From Rhizobium leucaenae USDA 9039 (GTDB taxonomy: Bacteria > Pseudomonadota > Alphaproteobacteria > Rhizobiales > Rhizobiaceae): 64,000 nucleotides of DNA. The notes under the pieces are model-generated. The model made no database searches. It was not told where the DNA came from and saw nothing but the letters and a program-made list of their open reading frames with translations. This document shows, in pieces, positions 34,262 to 44,178 of this stretch. Each line of letters opens with the position of its first letter. The first letter of the stretch is position 1. The position numbers and the translations under genes were made by a program. The DNA is taken from positions 248,001-312,000 of the forward strand of contig NZ_AUFB01000003.1 of NCBI RefSeq assembly GCF_000426285.1, read 5' to 3'.

Positions 34262-35221
34262 TCAGAGTGCCAGCCTAGCCCGCGCCTGCCGGTATTGCGC
34301 CTCCAGCCGGTCGACAAGCGAGGCCACCGGTTCAATGGCTTTGACGGCGCCGATGCCCTGCCCGGAGCCCCAAATATCCTTCCAGGCCTTGGCGCCAGTC
34401 GTCGCCGTTTCGAAATCCATCTTCGAAGGATCGGCCTCCGGCAGCTTGTCAGGGTCCATGCCGGCGGCGCGGATCGAAGGTTTCAGATAGTTGCCGTGCA
34501 CGCCGGTGAAGAAGTTGGAATAGACGATATCGGCCGCCGCACCGTCGACGATCGCCTGCTTGTAGGCTTCCGCCGCGCGCGCCTCTTCGGTAGCGATAAA
34601 GGGGGAGCCGATATAGGCCATATCGGCGCCCATCGCCTGTGCGGCGAGGATCGCGCCGCCATTGGCAATCGCGCCGGCAAGCAGCAACGGTCCGTCGAAC
34701 CATTCGCGGATTTCCTGAACGAGCGCGAAAGGCGAGAGCTGCCCGGCATGGCCGCCGGCGCCCGCAGCCACCGCAATCAATCCGTCCGCCCCTTTGCGGA
34801 TCGCCGAATTGGCATGACGGTTGTTGATGATATCGTGCAGCACGATACCGCCATAGGAATGCACGGCGGCATTGACCTCCGGCACGGCACCAAGCGAGGA
34901 GATGACAATCGGCACCTTGTATTTGACGCAGAGCATCAGATCGTGCTCCAGCCGCTTGTTCGATCCATGGACGATTTGATTGACGGCGAAGGGCGCGGAT
35001 GGACGTTCGGGATGCGCGGCATCGTGTGCAGCAAGATCCTCGGTGATCATCGCCAGCCACTCGTCCAACTGGCTCTCCGGCCGGGCATTCAGCGCCGGAA
35101 ACGCACCGACGACGCCGGCCTTGCATTGGGCCAGCGTCAAGGCCGGATGCGAGATGATGAAGAGGGGCGAGGCCACGACCGGCAGCCGCAGGCGCTCGGT
35201 CAGGACAGAAGGAAGAGCCAT
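34262..35221 (-). CDS. Nitronate monooxygenase family flavoprotein
   Basis: The product has 319 residues when started at ATG 35221; ATGs at 35227 and 35230 are alternatives. It is an FMN-dependent TIM barrel of the 2-nitropropane dioxygenase/NMO family: VVASPLFIISHP at the N-terminus, the GAGGHAGQLSPFALV motif with the conserved His, and MGADMAYIGSPF near the phosphate site. Such enzymes detoxify alkyl nitronates or reduce other substrates. A TTTGACGTTT/AAACGTCAAA dyad lies directly before the gene, of the same type as that before fadD, which hints at regulation with acyl metabolism. Confidence 0.87.
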   Translation of the reverse strand: MALPSVLTERLRLPVVASPLFIISHPALTLAQCKAGVVGAFPALNARPESQLDEWLAMITEDLAAHDAAHPERPSAPFAVNQIVHGSNKRLEHDLMLCVKYKVPIVISSLGAVPEVNAAVHSYGGIVLHDIINNRHANSAIRKGADGLIAVAAGAGGHAGQLSPFALVQEIREWFDGPLLLAGAIANGGAILAAQAMGADMAYIGSPFIATEEARAAEAYKQAIVDGAAADIVYSNFFTGVHGNYLKPSIRAAGMDPDKLPEADPSKMDFETATTGAKAWKDIWGSGQGIGAVKAIEPVASLVDRLEAQYRQARARLAL

Positions 35222-35235
35222 GAGCATCATCCGTA

Positions 35236-35259
35236 TTTGACGTTTACGAAAACGTCAAA
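35236..35259. promoter_or_regulatory. Operator dyad TTTGACGTTT-ACGA-AAACGTCAAA
   Basis: Ten-base arms are perfectly complementary around four bases, six bases from the first possible start codon of the monooxygenase. The arms contain the same TTGACGT/ACGTCAA words as the fadD site, but the spacing differs by six bases. Confidence 0.65.
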
Positions 35260-35295
35260 GGTAATAGCAGATGTGGATGGGGAGGGGAAGATGTC

Positions 35296-35377
35296 AGGCA
35301 GTAGGCAATAGGCGATAGTGACTGCTGATCATATCCGCGCGCCCACGCTTTTCCCCACTGCCCACTGCCTACTGCCT
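35296..35377. repeat. Inverted repeat of TAGGCAGT-type units
   Basis: AGGCAGTAGGCAATAGGC (35296-35313) is mirrored by CACTGCC-CACTGCCTACTGCCT (35356-35377). Each arm is itself built of seven- to eight-base units (AGGCAGT, GGGCAGT). The element lies in the 340-base gap between the monooxygenase and the anchored protein gene; nothing else is seen there apart from the operator above. Confidence 0.6.
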
Positions 35378-35561
35378 CACCTGCCACCCCATTTGTGTCG
35401 TCTTTGCCATTTATCCCCGCCGGAGTGTTCGTGGGGTATTTCGAGAGACTTGCACATTGCCGGTCAGGGCGTTACCCAATTTGGTTAGCGAATGGTAAAG
35501 AAATGGTCGTTTTGCCGGTAGAGTATGCAGGCGCATCGCGAGTGAGAGTAAAGGACCTGAT

Positions 35562-36803
35562 GTGAGCGGATTAGAAACGGCTATCAGAAGCGCGTTGGAG
35601 CGATCCGAACGCGCCAATCCGGAAATTCGGGCTCGCATCTATCAATCGGCGCGACAGGCGCTCGAAGCCGGGCTTCGCAAGCAGGACATTACCGATATCG
35701 GCGTTATTTCCGCTCAGCGCCAGCGCCTTGAAGCGACCATCAAGGCGATCGAGGGCGAAGAGCGTGCCCGCCCGCGGGAGATGCCCGTCTCCCCCGAGGT
35801 GGAAGCGCCCCACGTGCCTCCCGCAGCGCCGCAACAGCAAGCTCCGCAGCCGATGCAGCAGCGTCAGGAGCAGGAGCCTATCATGAGTGTGCGCGGCGAG
35901 ACGCGCGACCGTCCCGTTTCCGCCCAAGCCTCCGTACCAGTCGAACCCGTGGCACGGGAAAGCGAATTTGGCGACATGCGTGCCGGCCCGGCCGATCATC
36001 TCGGCGCCGATAGCGATGAAGGTCAAGCGGTCGCCGCGCCGACCGCAACCCGGTCGATGAATTTCAAACCCGAACGCGCCGCCGTTCGCCGCAAGCCGCG
36101 CAAGTTCTTCTCGCGCCTGCTGGTCTTCTGCATCCTGCTCGCCTTTCTCGGCGTTGGTGCCTGGTGGATCAAGACGTCAGGCGTGTTCATGACGGCGGCG
36201 CAGCGCGACACCAGCGTTCCCAATCCGCCGGCGCATGTCGATTCCCAGGATTTCAACGGCAACAACAGTGCTGACGATACGTCCGATGACGAGGACAACA
36301 GCGGGCCGCCCGCCAATCCTGGGCTTGCAACGATCGATCCACAGAACAACTTCTCGGCGGAGTGGATCGAGATTTTCAAGCCGACCGACAGCGCGAAGGT
36401 CGTAAGCGGCACGCAGGCCAAAGCCGAGAACGTCTCGGAAAATGAGGGTCCGGCGGTGCGCCTGATCTCTCAGGCCAGCGGTCCCGATGGCAACGCGTCC
36501 GTCGAAGTGCCGGCAAACGTGCTGCAGCAACTGGCCGGCAAATCGTCGACTGTCGCGCTGACGCTGCAGTCCACCACCGACACGCCGACGCAGATCACGG
36601 TGGAGTGCGATTTCGGCTCGCTCGGGAGTTGCGGCCGTCATCGCTTCGACGTCACCCGCCAGAAGACCGATGCGCTGTTCCAGGTCCGCTATGATCGTTC
36701 ACTGGCGCCGACCGCGGCCGGCCATCTCATCATCAACAGCGATGTGGACGGCAAGGCACGCGGCATCAACATCTACGCAATCCGTGTCCTGCCGGGACAA
36801 TAA
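35562..36803 (+). CDS. Membrane-anchored hypothetical protein
   Basis: The product has 413 residues. GTG 35562 has AAGGA six bases upstream. Residues 1-70 are helical and charged (ETAIRSALERSERANPEIRA); 75-160 are Pro/Gln-rich and probably disordered. One membrane helix lies near 186-206 (LLVFCILLAFLGVGAWWI), preceded by basic residues, so the C-terminal ~200 residues are periplasmic. The linker after the helix is Asp/Asn-rich, and the last part (NFSAEWIEIFKP onward, with EVPANVLQQLAGKSSTVALT) is beta-rich and could be a carbohydrate-binding-like fold. No family is recognised. It is convergent with ppk2. Confidence 0.75.
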   Translation: MSGLETAIRSALERSERANPEIRARIYQSARQALEAGLRKQDITDIGVISAQRQRLEATIKAIEGEERARPREMPVSPEVEAPHVPPAAPQQQAPQPMQQRQEQEPIMSVRGETRDRPVSAQASVPVEPVARESEFGDMRAGPADHLGADSDEGQAVAAPTATRSMNFKPERAAVRRKPRKFFSRLLVFCILLAFLGVGAWWIKTSGVFMTAAQRDTSVPNPPAHVDSQDFNGNNSADDTSDDEDNSGPPANPGLATIDPQNNFSAEWIEIFKPTDSAKVVSGTQAKAENVSENEGPAVRLISQASGPDGNASVEVPANVLQQLAGKSSTVALTLQSTTDTPTQITVECDFGSLGSCGRHRFDVTRQKTDALFQVRYDRSLAPTAAGHLIINSDVDGKARGINIYAIRVLPGQ

Positions 36804-36821
36804 GGTCGGATTGCATCCTGC

Positions 36822-37703
36822 CTATTTGAGGACATGCAATCCCATGCCGAGGATCTTGTCGTCGACCTCGCCGATCGCCTCCTCGTCCCTGCCGTCATAA
36901 TCGAGCGTCAGCAGAATATGACGCATGAGGTTAAGACGCGCGCGACGCTTGTCGTTGGCGTGGATCACCGTCCATGGCGCGTAGTCCATATGCGTCTCCT
37001 TCAGCATACGGTCGCGCTTTTCGCTGTAGTCCTTCCATTTGCCGAGCGCCGCGATATCCATGGAGGAGAGCTTCCACACGGCGCGCGGATCGTGGCGGCG
37101 GTCGTGAAAGCGCTTGAGCTGCATTTCCCGGCCGATATCGAGATAGAATTTGAAGAAGAAAATCCCGTCCTGGACGATGAGCTTTTCCATATGCGGCGTC
37201 TGCTTCAGGAATTGCTCGTATTGCTCGTGGGTGCAGAAGCCCATGACCGGTTCGACGCCGGCGCGGTTATACCAGGACCGGTCGAACAGCACGAATTCGC
37301 CCGCCGTCGGGAAGTGGGCGACATAGCGTTGGAAATACCATTGGCCGGCTTCGCGATCGGTCGGCTTGGACAACGCCACGGCACGCGCGAGGCGGGGGTT
37401 CATATGCGCCGAAGTTGCCGCGATCGCACCGCCCTTGCCGGCAGCGTCGCGCCCTTCGAAGAGCGCCATCACCCGCTTGCCGGTCGCCTGCAGCCAAAAC
37501 TGCACTTTGATAAGTTCGATCTGCAGCTTTTCGAGCTCTTCCAGATACTCTTCCTCCTTCAGCTTCTTCTTGTAAGGATAGCCGCCGGAGGCAAGCGCCT
37601 CGTCGTCGATCCAGCCCGGCAACACGGGGTCATCGACATCGAATATGCGAGTCTGGCCATGGATATCCAATTCCACAGCACGGCTTTTCACATCCTCTGC
37701 CAT
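36822..37703 (-). CDS. ppk2: Polyphosphate kinase 2
   Basis: The product has 293 residues, a single-domain class I PPK2. It uses polyphosphate to phosphorylate nucleoside diphosphates (or the reverse). Walker A is [11 protein letters not shown] (about 82-92), Walker B and the lid follow as [14 protein letters not shown] and [15 protein letters not shown]. The N-terminal ~45 residues are an extension common in rhizobial members. Its closeness to the pho/pst cluster (starts 250 bases away, divergent from phoR) suits a role in phosphate storage. Confidence 0.93.
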   Translation of the reverse strand: MAEDVKSRAVELDIHGQTRIFDVDDPVLPGWIDDEALASGGYPYKKKLKEEEYLEELEKLQIELIKVQFWLQATGKRVMALFEGRDAAGKGGAIAATSAHMNPRLARAVALSKPTDREAGQWYFQRYVAHFPTAGEFVLFDRSWYNRAGVEPVMGFCTHEQYEQFLKQTPHMEKLIVQDGIFFFKFYLDIGREMQLKRFHDRRHDPRAVWKLSSMDIAALGKWKDYSEKRDRMLKETHMDYAPWTVIHANDKRRARLNLMRHILLTLDYDGRDEEAIGEVDDKILGMGLHVLK

Positions 37704-37950
37704 GTGCTCTGCTCCTCCCCAATTTATGCCATCTTAACGATATTTGCCGGTATGGCAAAAAAAGCCTTACGAGCAAGTTGAGCCATTTATCGAGTGTTTC
37801 CAAGCTCTTTGCGGGCGTCGTCTTTCGCCGGCTACGTTTATTGCCGCAGGCTGACGGCTTCTGTGGATAGAGCCGAAAACTTCTGTCATGAATCCTCGCT
37901 AAGACGCGGAGTCTTGGATTCCGCTATGACATGCGAAGGGACGGGCGCAC

Positions 37951-39207
37951 TTGGAAGACGAATGGTCATTCCTCAGGAAACTGGCTGCACGGCTGCGGCA
38001 GGAGATCGCCATGCTGATTCTGGCGACGCTGATCGCCGTCATGGCGCTCGCCGAAGGTATCAATACAGCCGTCGTCTTCTGGATCTGGGTTGTCGTTGTA
38101 ATTGTCGCGCTGATCCGCCGGCCGCTTGTCTCGCAAGCCGCGCCGCCGCCGCCCGTCGAGCCGGCGCCGGCCGATCCGGAAGCCTTGCTTCGCACAGTGT
38201 TCTCCGGCCTCGCCGCGCTCGACATGCCGGTCCTGATCATCGACCGTGAGGCCTCCGTCCTGGTGCAGAATGCCGCCGCCGAGAAGGCGTTCGGCGCCTT
38301 CCCGCTCAATGCGCATATCTCCGCCAAGCTGCGCTCCCCCGGTGTGCTCGACATGGTGCGCGAGACGATCACCACCAACACACCGAACCAGATCGAACAT
38401 TCCGAGCGTCTGCCGTCCGAGCGCGTCTATATCGTCCGCATCGCGCCGGTCGAACTGCCGGAGACCGACATCGAGCCCGGCACCTTCTTCGTGCTGTCTT
38501 TCCGCGATATCTCGGAGCTCCGCCATATCGACCGCATGCGCTCCGACTTCGTCGCCAATGCCAGCCATGAGCTGCGCACGCCGCTCGCCTCGCTGCGCGG
38601 CTTCATCGAAACCATCCAGGGGCCGGCCAAGGCAGACCCGAAGGCGCAGCAGCGTTTCCTCGGCATCATGTTCGACCAGACGACGCGCATGAGCCGGCTG
38701 GTCGACGATCTCCTGTCGCTGTCGCGGCTGGAGCTGAAATCGCACATCGCGCCGGATCAGAAGGTCGACCTCGTGCCGTTGCTGGGCCATGTCCGCGACG
38801 CGCTGCTGCCGCTTGCTGCCGATCTCGACGTCACCATCAATCTGCATCTGCCTCCGGGCAAGGTGGAGGTGCTGGGCGATCGCGACGAACTGGTGCAGGT
38901 TTTCGAAAACCTGATCGAGAATGCCTGCAAATATGGTCAGGAAGGCAAGGTGGTCGAGGTTTCGCTCATGGAAGAGCTGGGCCAGGCCGTCGAAGTTATC
39001 ATATCAGACAGGGGGCCGGGCATTCCGGCGGAACATGTGCCGCGCCTGACCGAGCGCTTCTATCGCGTCAATGTCGAAGACAGCCGCTCGAAAAAGGGCA
39101 CTGGCCTGGGGCTTGCGATCGTCAAGCACATTCTTACCCGTCACCGCGCGCGACTGATCGTCAAGTCGGAAGTCGGAAAAGGAACGGACTTTACCGTCCG
39201 CTTTTGA
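37951..39207 (+). CDS. phoR: Phosphate regulon sensor histidine kinase
   Basis: The product has 418 residues from a TTG start at 37951 with GAAGGGACGGG upstream; no better start is in frame. Two N-terminal membrane helices (about 20-60) are followed by a PAS-like region, the H-box NASHELRTPLASLRGF (His206), N-box ENLIENACKYG, and G boxes DRGPGIP and GTGLGLAIVKH. It should phosphorylate PhoB when phosphate is scarce, under the control of PstSCAB and PhoU. It is the promoter-proximal gene of the cluster, and a Pho box after it gives pstS its own promoter. Confidence 0.93.
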   Translation: MEDEWSFLRKLAARLRQEIAMLILATLIAVMALAEGINTAVVFWIWVVVVIVALIRRPLVSQAAPPPPVEPAPADPEALLRTVFSGLAALDMPVLIIDREASVLVQNAAAEKAFGAFPLNAHISAKLRSPGVLDMVRETITTNTPNQIEHSERLPSERVYIVRIAPVELPETDIEPGTFFVLSFRDISELRHIDRMRSDFVANASHELRTPLASLRGFIETIQGPAKADPKAQQRFLGIMFDQTTRMSRLVDDLLSLSRLELKSHIAPDQKVDLVPLLGHVRDALLPLAADLDVTINLHLPPGKVEVLGDRDELVQVFENLIENACKYGQEGKVVEVSLMEELGQAVEVIISDRGPGIPAEHVPRLTERFYRVNVEDSRSKKGTGLGLAIVKHILTRHRARLIVKSEVGKGTDFTVRF

Positions 39208-39265
39208 CGCCTCTGTGAATCGCTGATTTCAGCGCGACTTACTTCATAAATTTCAACGTTTTGAA

Positions 39266-39294
39266 CTGTCATAATTGTTTTACTCGCCTGACAT
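39266..39294 (+). promoter_or_regulatory. Pho box before pstS
   Basis: CTGTCAT, AATT, GTTTTAC, TCGC, CTGACAT: three seven-base repeats at an 11-bp period, the first an exact PhoB half-site. This is the expected binding pattern of phosphorylated PhoB. Confidence 0.85.
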
Positions 39295-39391
39295 AAAAGG
39301 GCGGTGCTTTGACCGCTAAAAAAGAGATGTTGAACAGGCGGATGCTCCGTTCGCCGTCGCGCTCTTCAAAGCCCGTCAGGGAGGGTTCACC

Positions 39392-40423
39392 ATGAACACG
39401 TTGAAACTGTCTGTCATAGTGGTCGCGTCCGCCGCTTTCGCTGGGGCTGCTGCGGCCCGCGATCAGATTCAGATTTCCGGTTCCTCTACCGTATTCCCCT
39501 ACGCAAAAATCGTTGCCGAGACGTTCGGGGAAACCTTCACGAATTTCAAAGCGCCGGTCGTCGAATCCGGCGGCTCCGGCGCCGGTCTGAAGGAATTCTG
39601 CAAGGGCGTCGGCACCGATACCATCGATGTCGCCAATTCTTCGCGCCCCATCAAAAGTAGCGAAGTCGAGGCCTGCAAGGCAGCCGGCGTTGCCGATATC
39701 CAGCAGGTCAAGATCGGTTACGACGGCATCGTCTTCGCCTTCGACAAAAGCAATCCCGACATCAAATTCGTGCCCGCCGATCTCTATAAGGCATTGGCCG
39801 CCGAAGTTGTGGTGAACGGTAAGCTGGTTCCCAATCCCTATAAGAAATGGTCGGAGATCAATCCGGCCCTGCCGAACTTTGAAATTGCAGCCTATATTCC
39901 AGGCGAGAAGCATGGCACGCGCGAGGTTTTCGAGGAGAAGGTGCTCGCTGCCGGCTGCAGGGAGTCCGGTGCGCTTGATATCATCAAGGCGACTGTCTCC
40001 GATCCCGATCAGCAGACCGAGAAATGCATCGCGGTGCGCAAGGATGGCGCGGCGGTCGATATCGACGGCGATTATCCCGAGACGTTAGCCCGCATCGACG
40101 CCAACAAGTGCGGCGTCGGCGTCTTCGGCCTCTACTTCTATCAGAACAATGCCGACAAGCTGAAGGTCGCCACCGTGAGCGGCATCGTGCCGTCGGGCGA
40201 GACCATCGCCAACGGCACCTATCCGGTGTCACGGCCGTTGTTCTTTTACGTCAAGAAGGCGCATCTCGGTGTCATTCCGGGCTTGAAGGAATATGTCGAC
40301 TTCTTCACGAGCGATCAGATGATCGGACCCGACAGCCCCTTGGCCGAATACGGCCTGGTGCCGGCGCCCGATTCCGAGCGCAACCAGATCCGCAAGGATT
40401 TCGCGGACGGGAAGATCATGTGA
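39392..40423 (+). CDS. pstS: Phosphate ABC transporter, periplasmic binding protein
   Basis: The product has 343 residues with a signal peptide ending near AAA-RD (residue 23). The mature protein starts QIQISGSSTVFPYAKIVAE, the phosphate-contact SGSST loop, followed by VVESGGSGAGLKEFC and EKHGTREVF, which supply further contacts. GGGAGGG precedes the ATG. It is the first gene of the PhoB-driven pstSCAB-phoU-phoB unit. Confidence 0.95.
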   Translation: MNTLKLSVIVVASAAFAGAAAARDQIQISGSSTVFPYAKIVAETFGETFTNFKAPVVESGGSGAGLKEFCKGVGTDTIDVANSSRPIKSSEVEACKAAGVADIQQVKIGYDGIVFAFDKSNPDIKFVPADLYKALAAEVVVNGKLVPNPYKKWSEINPALPNFEIAAYIPGEKHGTREVFEEKVLAAGCRESGALDIIKATVSDPDQQTEKCIAVRKDGAAVDIDGDYPETLARIDANKCGVGVFGLYFYQNNADKLKVATVSGIVPSGETIANGTYPVSRPLFFYVKKAHLGVIPGLKEYVDFFTSDQMIGPDSPLAEYGLVPAPDSERNQIRKDFADGKIM

Positions 40424-40485
40424 TTGCATAAGGACTGCCCGCCGGTGCGGCTCGCCGCCACGCCGGCGTTCGCCGGGGAATGGGA

Positions 40486-41967
40486 ATGAGTTTGTCACTG
40501 CTGCTGTTGTGCCTGTCGATCATCGGCGCCCTTGCCTTCGTGCTGGGGCGGACGAGAGCGGCTGCACTGTCGGGCAACAGGTCCTCGGCCATGCATTCAC
40601 GGCTTGGCTATTACGGCGCCTACGCAGCCATCTGGGCGATATTGCCGGCGCTGGCGCTGATCTGCGCCTGGCTGGTGATCAGCCCGGAGGTGATCGATCG
40701 TTTCGTGGTCGGATCCTTTCCGGAGGAGGTGAAATCCCTCCCGACGGCTGAACTCAAACTCAGCTACGGCATGGTGCGCAGCCTGGCCCATGGCATGCGC
40801 CAACTCGATGACCAGGAACTTGCGGCTGTCGCGAACGGCTCGGCCGATCTTCAATTGTCCCTGGCGCAAAAAGGCGTCCCGCTCGCCGCCCGGCCGACCG
40901 GCTACATGATCGACGCCGCCAATCAATATAACGGCATGCGGCATGTGAGCCGTGTCGTCATGTCCGTCGCGGCCATCATTCTTTCGCTGCTCTGCGCCGT
41001 CCACGGCCTGCGCGCCATCACGCTGCGCTTTCGCGCCCGCAACCGGGTGGAGCAGGTCATTCTCGGCGGTCTGATCGTTGCCTCCTCCATCGCCGTGCTG
41101 ACGACCGTCGGCATCGCTGCATCGATGCTGTCGGAGGCTGCCCGCTTCTTCAACATGGTTCCTGCCGCCAAGTTCTTCTTCGGCACCGTCTGGGACCCCG
41201 GCTTCACCGGCGCCGGTGCGCGGACATCGGGTACATTCGGCCTTATCCCGTTGCTGGCCGGCACGCTCTATATCGGCTTCGTCGCCATGCTGGTCGCGGT
41301 TCCCGTCGGCTTGTTTGCCGCAATCTACATGGCCGAATATGCCTCGGCTCGCGTCCGCTCCGTTGCCAAGCCGATGCTCGAGGTGCTGGCGGGCATTCCG
41401 ACCATCGTCTACGGTTTTTTCGCCCTGGTGACGGTCGGGCCGTATCTGCGCGACATTTCCGCTGAGATCAACGGCGTGCTGACAGGCAATTATACGAGCT
41501 TCATCGAGGCGCAGAGCGTCCTGACGGCCGGCTTCGTCATGGGCGTCATGCTCATCCCCTACGTCTCCTCGCTGTCCGACGATATCATCATGGCCGTGCC
41601 GCGCTCATTGCGCGACGGCTCGCTCGGCCTCGGCGCCACGCGCTCGGAGACGGTCAAGCGCGTCCTCCTGCCGGCCGCACTACCAGGCATCGTCGGCGCG
41701 CTGTTGATGACGGCGTCGCGGGCGATCGGCGAGACCATGATCGTCGTATTGGCTGCCGGCGTTGCCGCCCGCATGCAGCTCGACCCTTTCGAGCCGATGA
41801 CGACGGTCACCGTGAAGATCGTCAACCAGTTGACCGGCGACCTCGAATTCACCTCGCCGCAGACATTGGTTGCCTTCGCGCTTGGCATCACGCTTTTCGG
41901 CCTGACTCTGTGCCTGAACGTCTATGCCCTCTACATCGTCCGCCGGTACAGGGAGCAATACGAATGA
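40486..41967 (+). CDS. pstC: Phosphate ABC transporter permease PstC
   Basis: The product has 493 residues, much longer than E. coli PstC (319); rhizobial members carry an N-terminal extension of about 170 residues with extra helices. I start it at ATG 40486 with GGGGA six bases before; ATG 40480 is possible. The permease core begins near LIPLLAGTLYIGFVAMLVAV and contains AEYASARVRS and the coupling motif GATRSETVKRVLLPAALPGI. It overlaps pstA by four bases. Confidence 0.93.
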   Translation: MSLSLLLLCLSIIGALAFVLGRTRAAALSGNRSSAMHSRLGYYGAYAAIWAILPALALICAWLVISPEVIDRFVVGSFPEEVKSLPTAELKLSYGMVRSLAHGMRQLDDQELAAVANGSADLQLSLAQKGVPLAARPTGYMIDAANQYNGMRHVSRVVMSVAAIILSLLCAVHGLRAITLRFRARNRVEQVILGGLIVASSIAVLTTVGIAASMLSEAARFFNMVPAAKFFFGTVWDPGFTGAGARTSGTFGLIPLLAGTLYIGFVAMLVAVPVGLFAAIYMAEYASARVRSVAKPMLEVLAGIPTIVYGFFALVTVGPYLRDISAEINGVLTGNYTSFIEAQSVLTAGFVMGVMLIPYVSSLSDDIIMAVPRSLRDGSLGLGATRSETVKRVLLPAALPGIVGALLMTASRAIGETMIVVLAAGVAARMQLDPFEPMTTVTVKIVNQLTGDLEFTSPQTLVAFALGITLFGLTLCLNVYALYIVRRYREQYE

Positions 41968-43298
41968 TCGAAGTCGTATCTTCCGCTCCATTGCCTATGC
42001 CGAACGGGCTCACGCCCGGCATGCCGCTGCGACGCGATATCGGCATCAAGCGCCGTTACGCCGCCGAGCGCCGGTTCCGCGCCTATGGCATCGCCGCCGT
42101 TCTCTTCGGTCTTGTTTTCCTGGTCATCCTTGTCTCGACGGTGGCGCGCCACGGCTACACGGCCTTCGTGCAGACCTCGATCACCTTGCCGGTCGAAATC
42201 ACCGAGAAGGTCATTGATCCCGCGGGCAAGCGCGGCAGTGATCCGAAGGTGCTGATTGCGGCCAATTATCCCGTTCTCATTCGTGACGCCCTGATGAAGG
42301 CGCTCGGCATCGATCCTTCCAATCGAGCGCTGGTGCGCGAGGCGACGGAAATGGTATCGGACGGCGCGCGGATTGCACTCCGCGACAAGGTCCTGGCCGA
42401 TCCGTCTGTTATCGGCAAGACTGTAAAGGTGACCTTCCTCGCCAGTGCCAATATCGACTCCGCCAACAAGGGACAGATCGATCTGACGGCCGACGAAAAG
42501 GATCGTAAGGTCTCCGATCAGCAAATTGCCTGGATGAGGCAGCTCGCCGCCACCGGCGCCCTGCATAAGGCGTTCAACACCGGTCTGTTCCTGTCGGCCA
42601 ATTCCAGTCGTCCGGAAGCCGCTGGACTCGGCGTTGCCCTCATCGGCTCGTTCTATCTCATGCTGACCGTGCTGGTTTTGGCGCTGCCGGTCGGCGTTGC
42701 CGCTTCGATCTACCTTGAGGAGTTCGCGCCGAAGAACCGGCTGACGGATCTGATCGAGGTCAATATCAACAATCTCGCCGCTGTGCCGTCGATCGTCTAT
42801 GGCCTGCTCGGCCTGTCAGTCTTCATCAACTTCATGGGTCTGCCGCGCTCGGCCTCGCTGGTTGGCGGGCTGGTGCTGAGTCTGATGACGCTCCCGATGA
42901 TCATCATCGCCACGCGCTCGGCATTGCGCGCCGTGCCACCGTCGATCCGCAGCGCCGCCCTTGGCCTTGGCGCCTCACGCATGCAGGTGGTGTTCCACCA
43001 TGTCCTGCCGCTCGCCATGCCCGGTATCCTGACGGGCACGATCCTTGGTCTGGCGCACGCGCTCGGTGAAACCGCGCCGTTGCTCCTGATCGGCATGGTC
43101 GCCTTTGTCGCCAACTATCCGGCGGGGCCGCTCGATCCTTCGACGGCCCTGCCGGTGCAGATCTATATGTGGGCGAGCGAAGCCGAGCGCGCCTTTGTCG
43201 AAAGAACCTCCGGAGCCATTATCGTCCTGCTCTTCTTCCTCGTCGCGATGAACATCGGGGCCATCCTGCTGCGCCGTCGCTTCGAGCGGCGCTGGTGA
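41964..43298 (+). CDS. pstA: Phosphate ABC transporter permease PstA
   Basis: The product has 444 residues, again extended at the N-terminus by about 150 residues compared with E. coli (296). The extension has one helix and a periplasmic region. The core has LYLEEFAP-like contacts ([15 protein letters not shown]), [16 protein letters not shown] and the coupling motif [21 protein letters not shown] start it at ATG 41964, which overlaps the pstC stop. Confidence 0.93.
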   Translation: MIEVVSSAPLPMPNGLTPGMPLRRDIGIKRRYAAERRFRAYGIAAVLFGLVFLVILVSTVARHGYTAFVQTSITLPVEITEKVIDPAGKRGSDPKVLIAANYPVLIRDALMKALGIDPSNRALVREATEMVSDGARIALRDKVLADPSVIGKTVKVTFLASANIDSANKGQIDLTADEKDRKVSDQQIAWMRQLAATGALHKAFNTGLFLSANSSRPEAAGLGVALIGSFYLMLTVLVLALPVGVAASIYLEEFAPKNRLTDLIEVNINNLAAVPSIVYGLLGLSVFINFMGLPRSASLVGGLVLSLMTLPMIIIATRSALRAVPPSIRSAALGLGASRMQVVFHHVLPLAMPGILTGTILGLAHALGETAPLLLIGMVAFVANYPAGPLDPSTALPVQIYMWASEAERAFVERTSGAIIVLLFFLVAMNIGAILLRRRFERRW

Positions 43299-43311
43299 GA
43301 GGGGCGATCGA

Positions 43312-44127
43312 ATGAACATGATGACGGAAGCCGCGAGCGAAAAAGCACTGGCCAGGAAGATGATGACGATCCCCTTCAAGATGATCGGCCAGGCTGTCTC
43401 GGTCTATTATGGCGACAAGCGTGCGCTGTTCGACGTCGACCTGAACATCCGTGCCAACACGGTCACTGCGCTGATCGGTCCTTCCGGCTGCGGCAAGTCC
43501 ACCTTCCTGCGTTGCCTCAATCGCATGAACGACACGATCGATACCTGCCGCGTCACCGGCAAGATCACGCTCGACGATCAGGATATATACGACAACAGCA
43601 TCGACGTTGTGGAACTGCGCGCCCGCGTCGGCATGGTGTTTCAGAAGCCCAATCCGTTCCCGAAGTCGATATACGAGAATGTCGCCTATGGCCCGCGTAT
43701 CCATGGGCTGCATCGGTCCAAGGTCGATCTCGACCACATCGTCGAAACCAGCCTGCAAAAGGCCGGGCTTTGGGGCGAGGTGAAGGACCGGCTCTTTGAG
43801 GCCGGCACCAGCCTCTCCGGCGGCCAGCAGCAACGCCTCTGCATCGCCCGTGCCGTCGCCGTCAGTCCGGAGGTCATTCTCATGGACGAGCCGTGCTCGG
43901 CGCTCGATCCGATTGCCACCGCCAAAGTCGAGGAACTCATTCATGAGCTGCGGGAAAATTTCACGATCGTCATCGTGACGCATTCCATGCAGCAAGCAGC
44001 CCGCGTTTCGCAGCGTACCGCAATGTTTCATCTCGGCCATCTGGTCGAGGAGAACGATACCGATAAGATGTTCACCAATCCCGATGATTTCCGCACACAG
44101 GATTACATCATGGGCCGTTTTGGCTGA
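43312..44127 (+). CDS. pstB: Phosphate ABC transporter ATP-binding protein PstB
   Basis: The product has 271 residues. Walker [10 protein letters not shown] (about 57-65), signature [14 protein letters not shown], Walker [14 protein letters not shown] and switch His in VTHSMQQA are intact, and the C-terminus ([10 protein letters not shown]) is the usual PstB tail. It lies 13 bases after pstA. Confidence 0.96.
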   Translation: MNMMTEAASEKALARKMMTIPFKMIGQAVSVYYGDKRALFDVDLNIRANTVTALIGPSGCGKSTFLRCLNRMNDTIDTCRVTGKITLDDQDIYDNSIDVVELRARVGMVFQKPNPFPKSIYENVAYGPRIHGLHRSKVDLDHIVETSLQKAGLWGEVKDRLFEAGTSLSGGQQQRLCIARAVAVSPEVILMDEPCSALDPIATAKVEELIHELRENFTIVIVTHSMQQAARVSQRTAMFHLGHLVEENDTDKMFTNPDDFRTQDYIMGRFG

Positions 44128-44178
44128 TGATGCTCTCCGCGCGGCTTCCTTCGCATCTTTCACCTTGAGGATAGAAAA

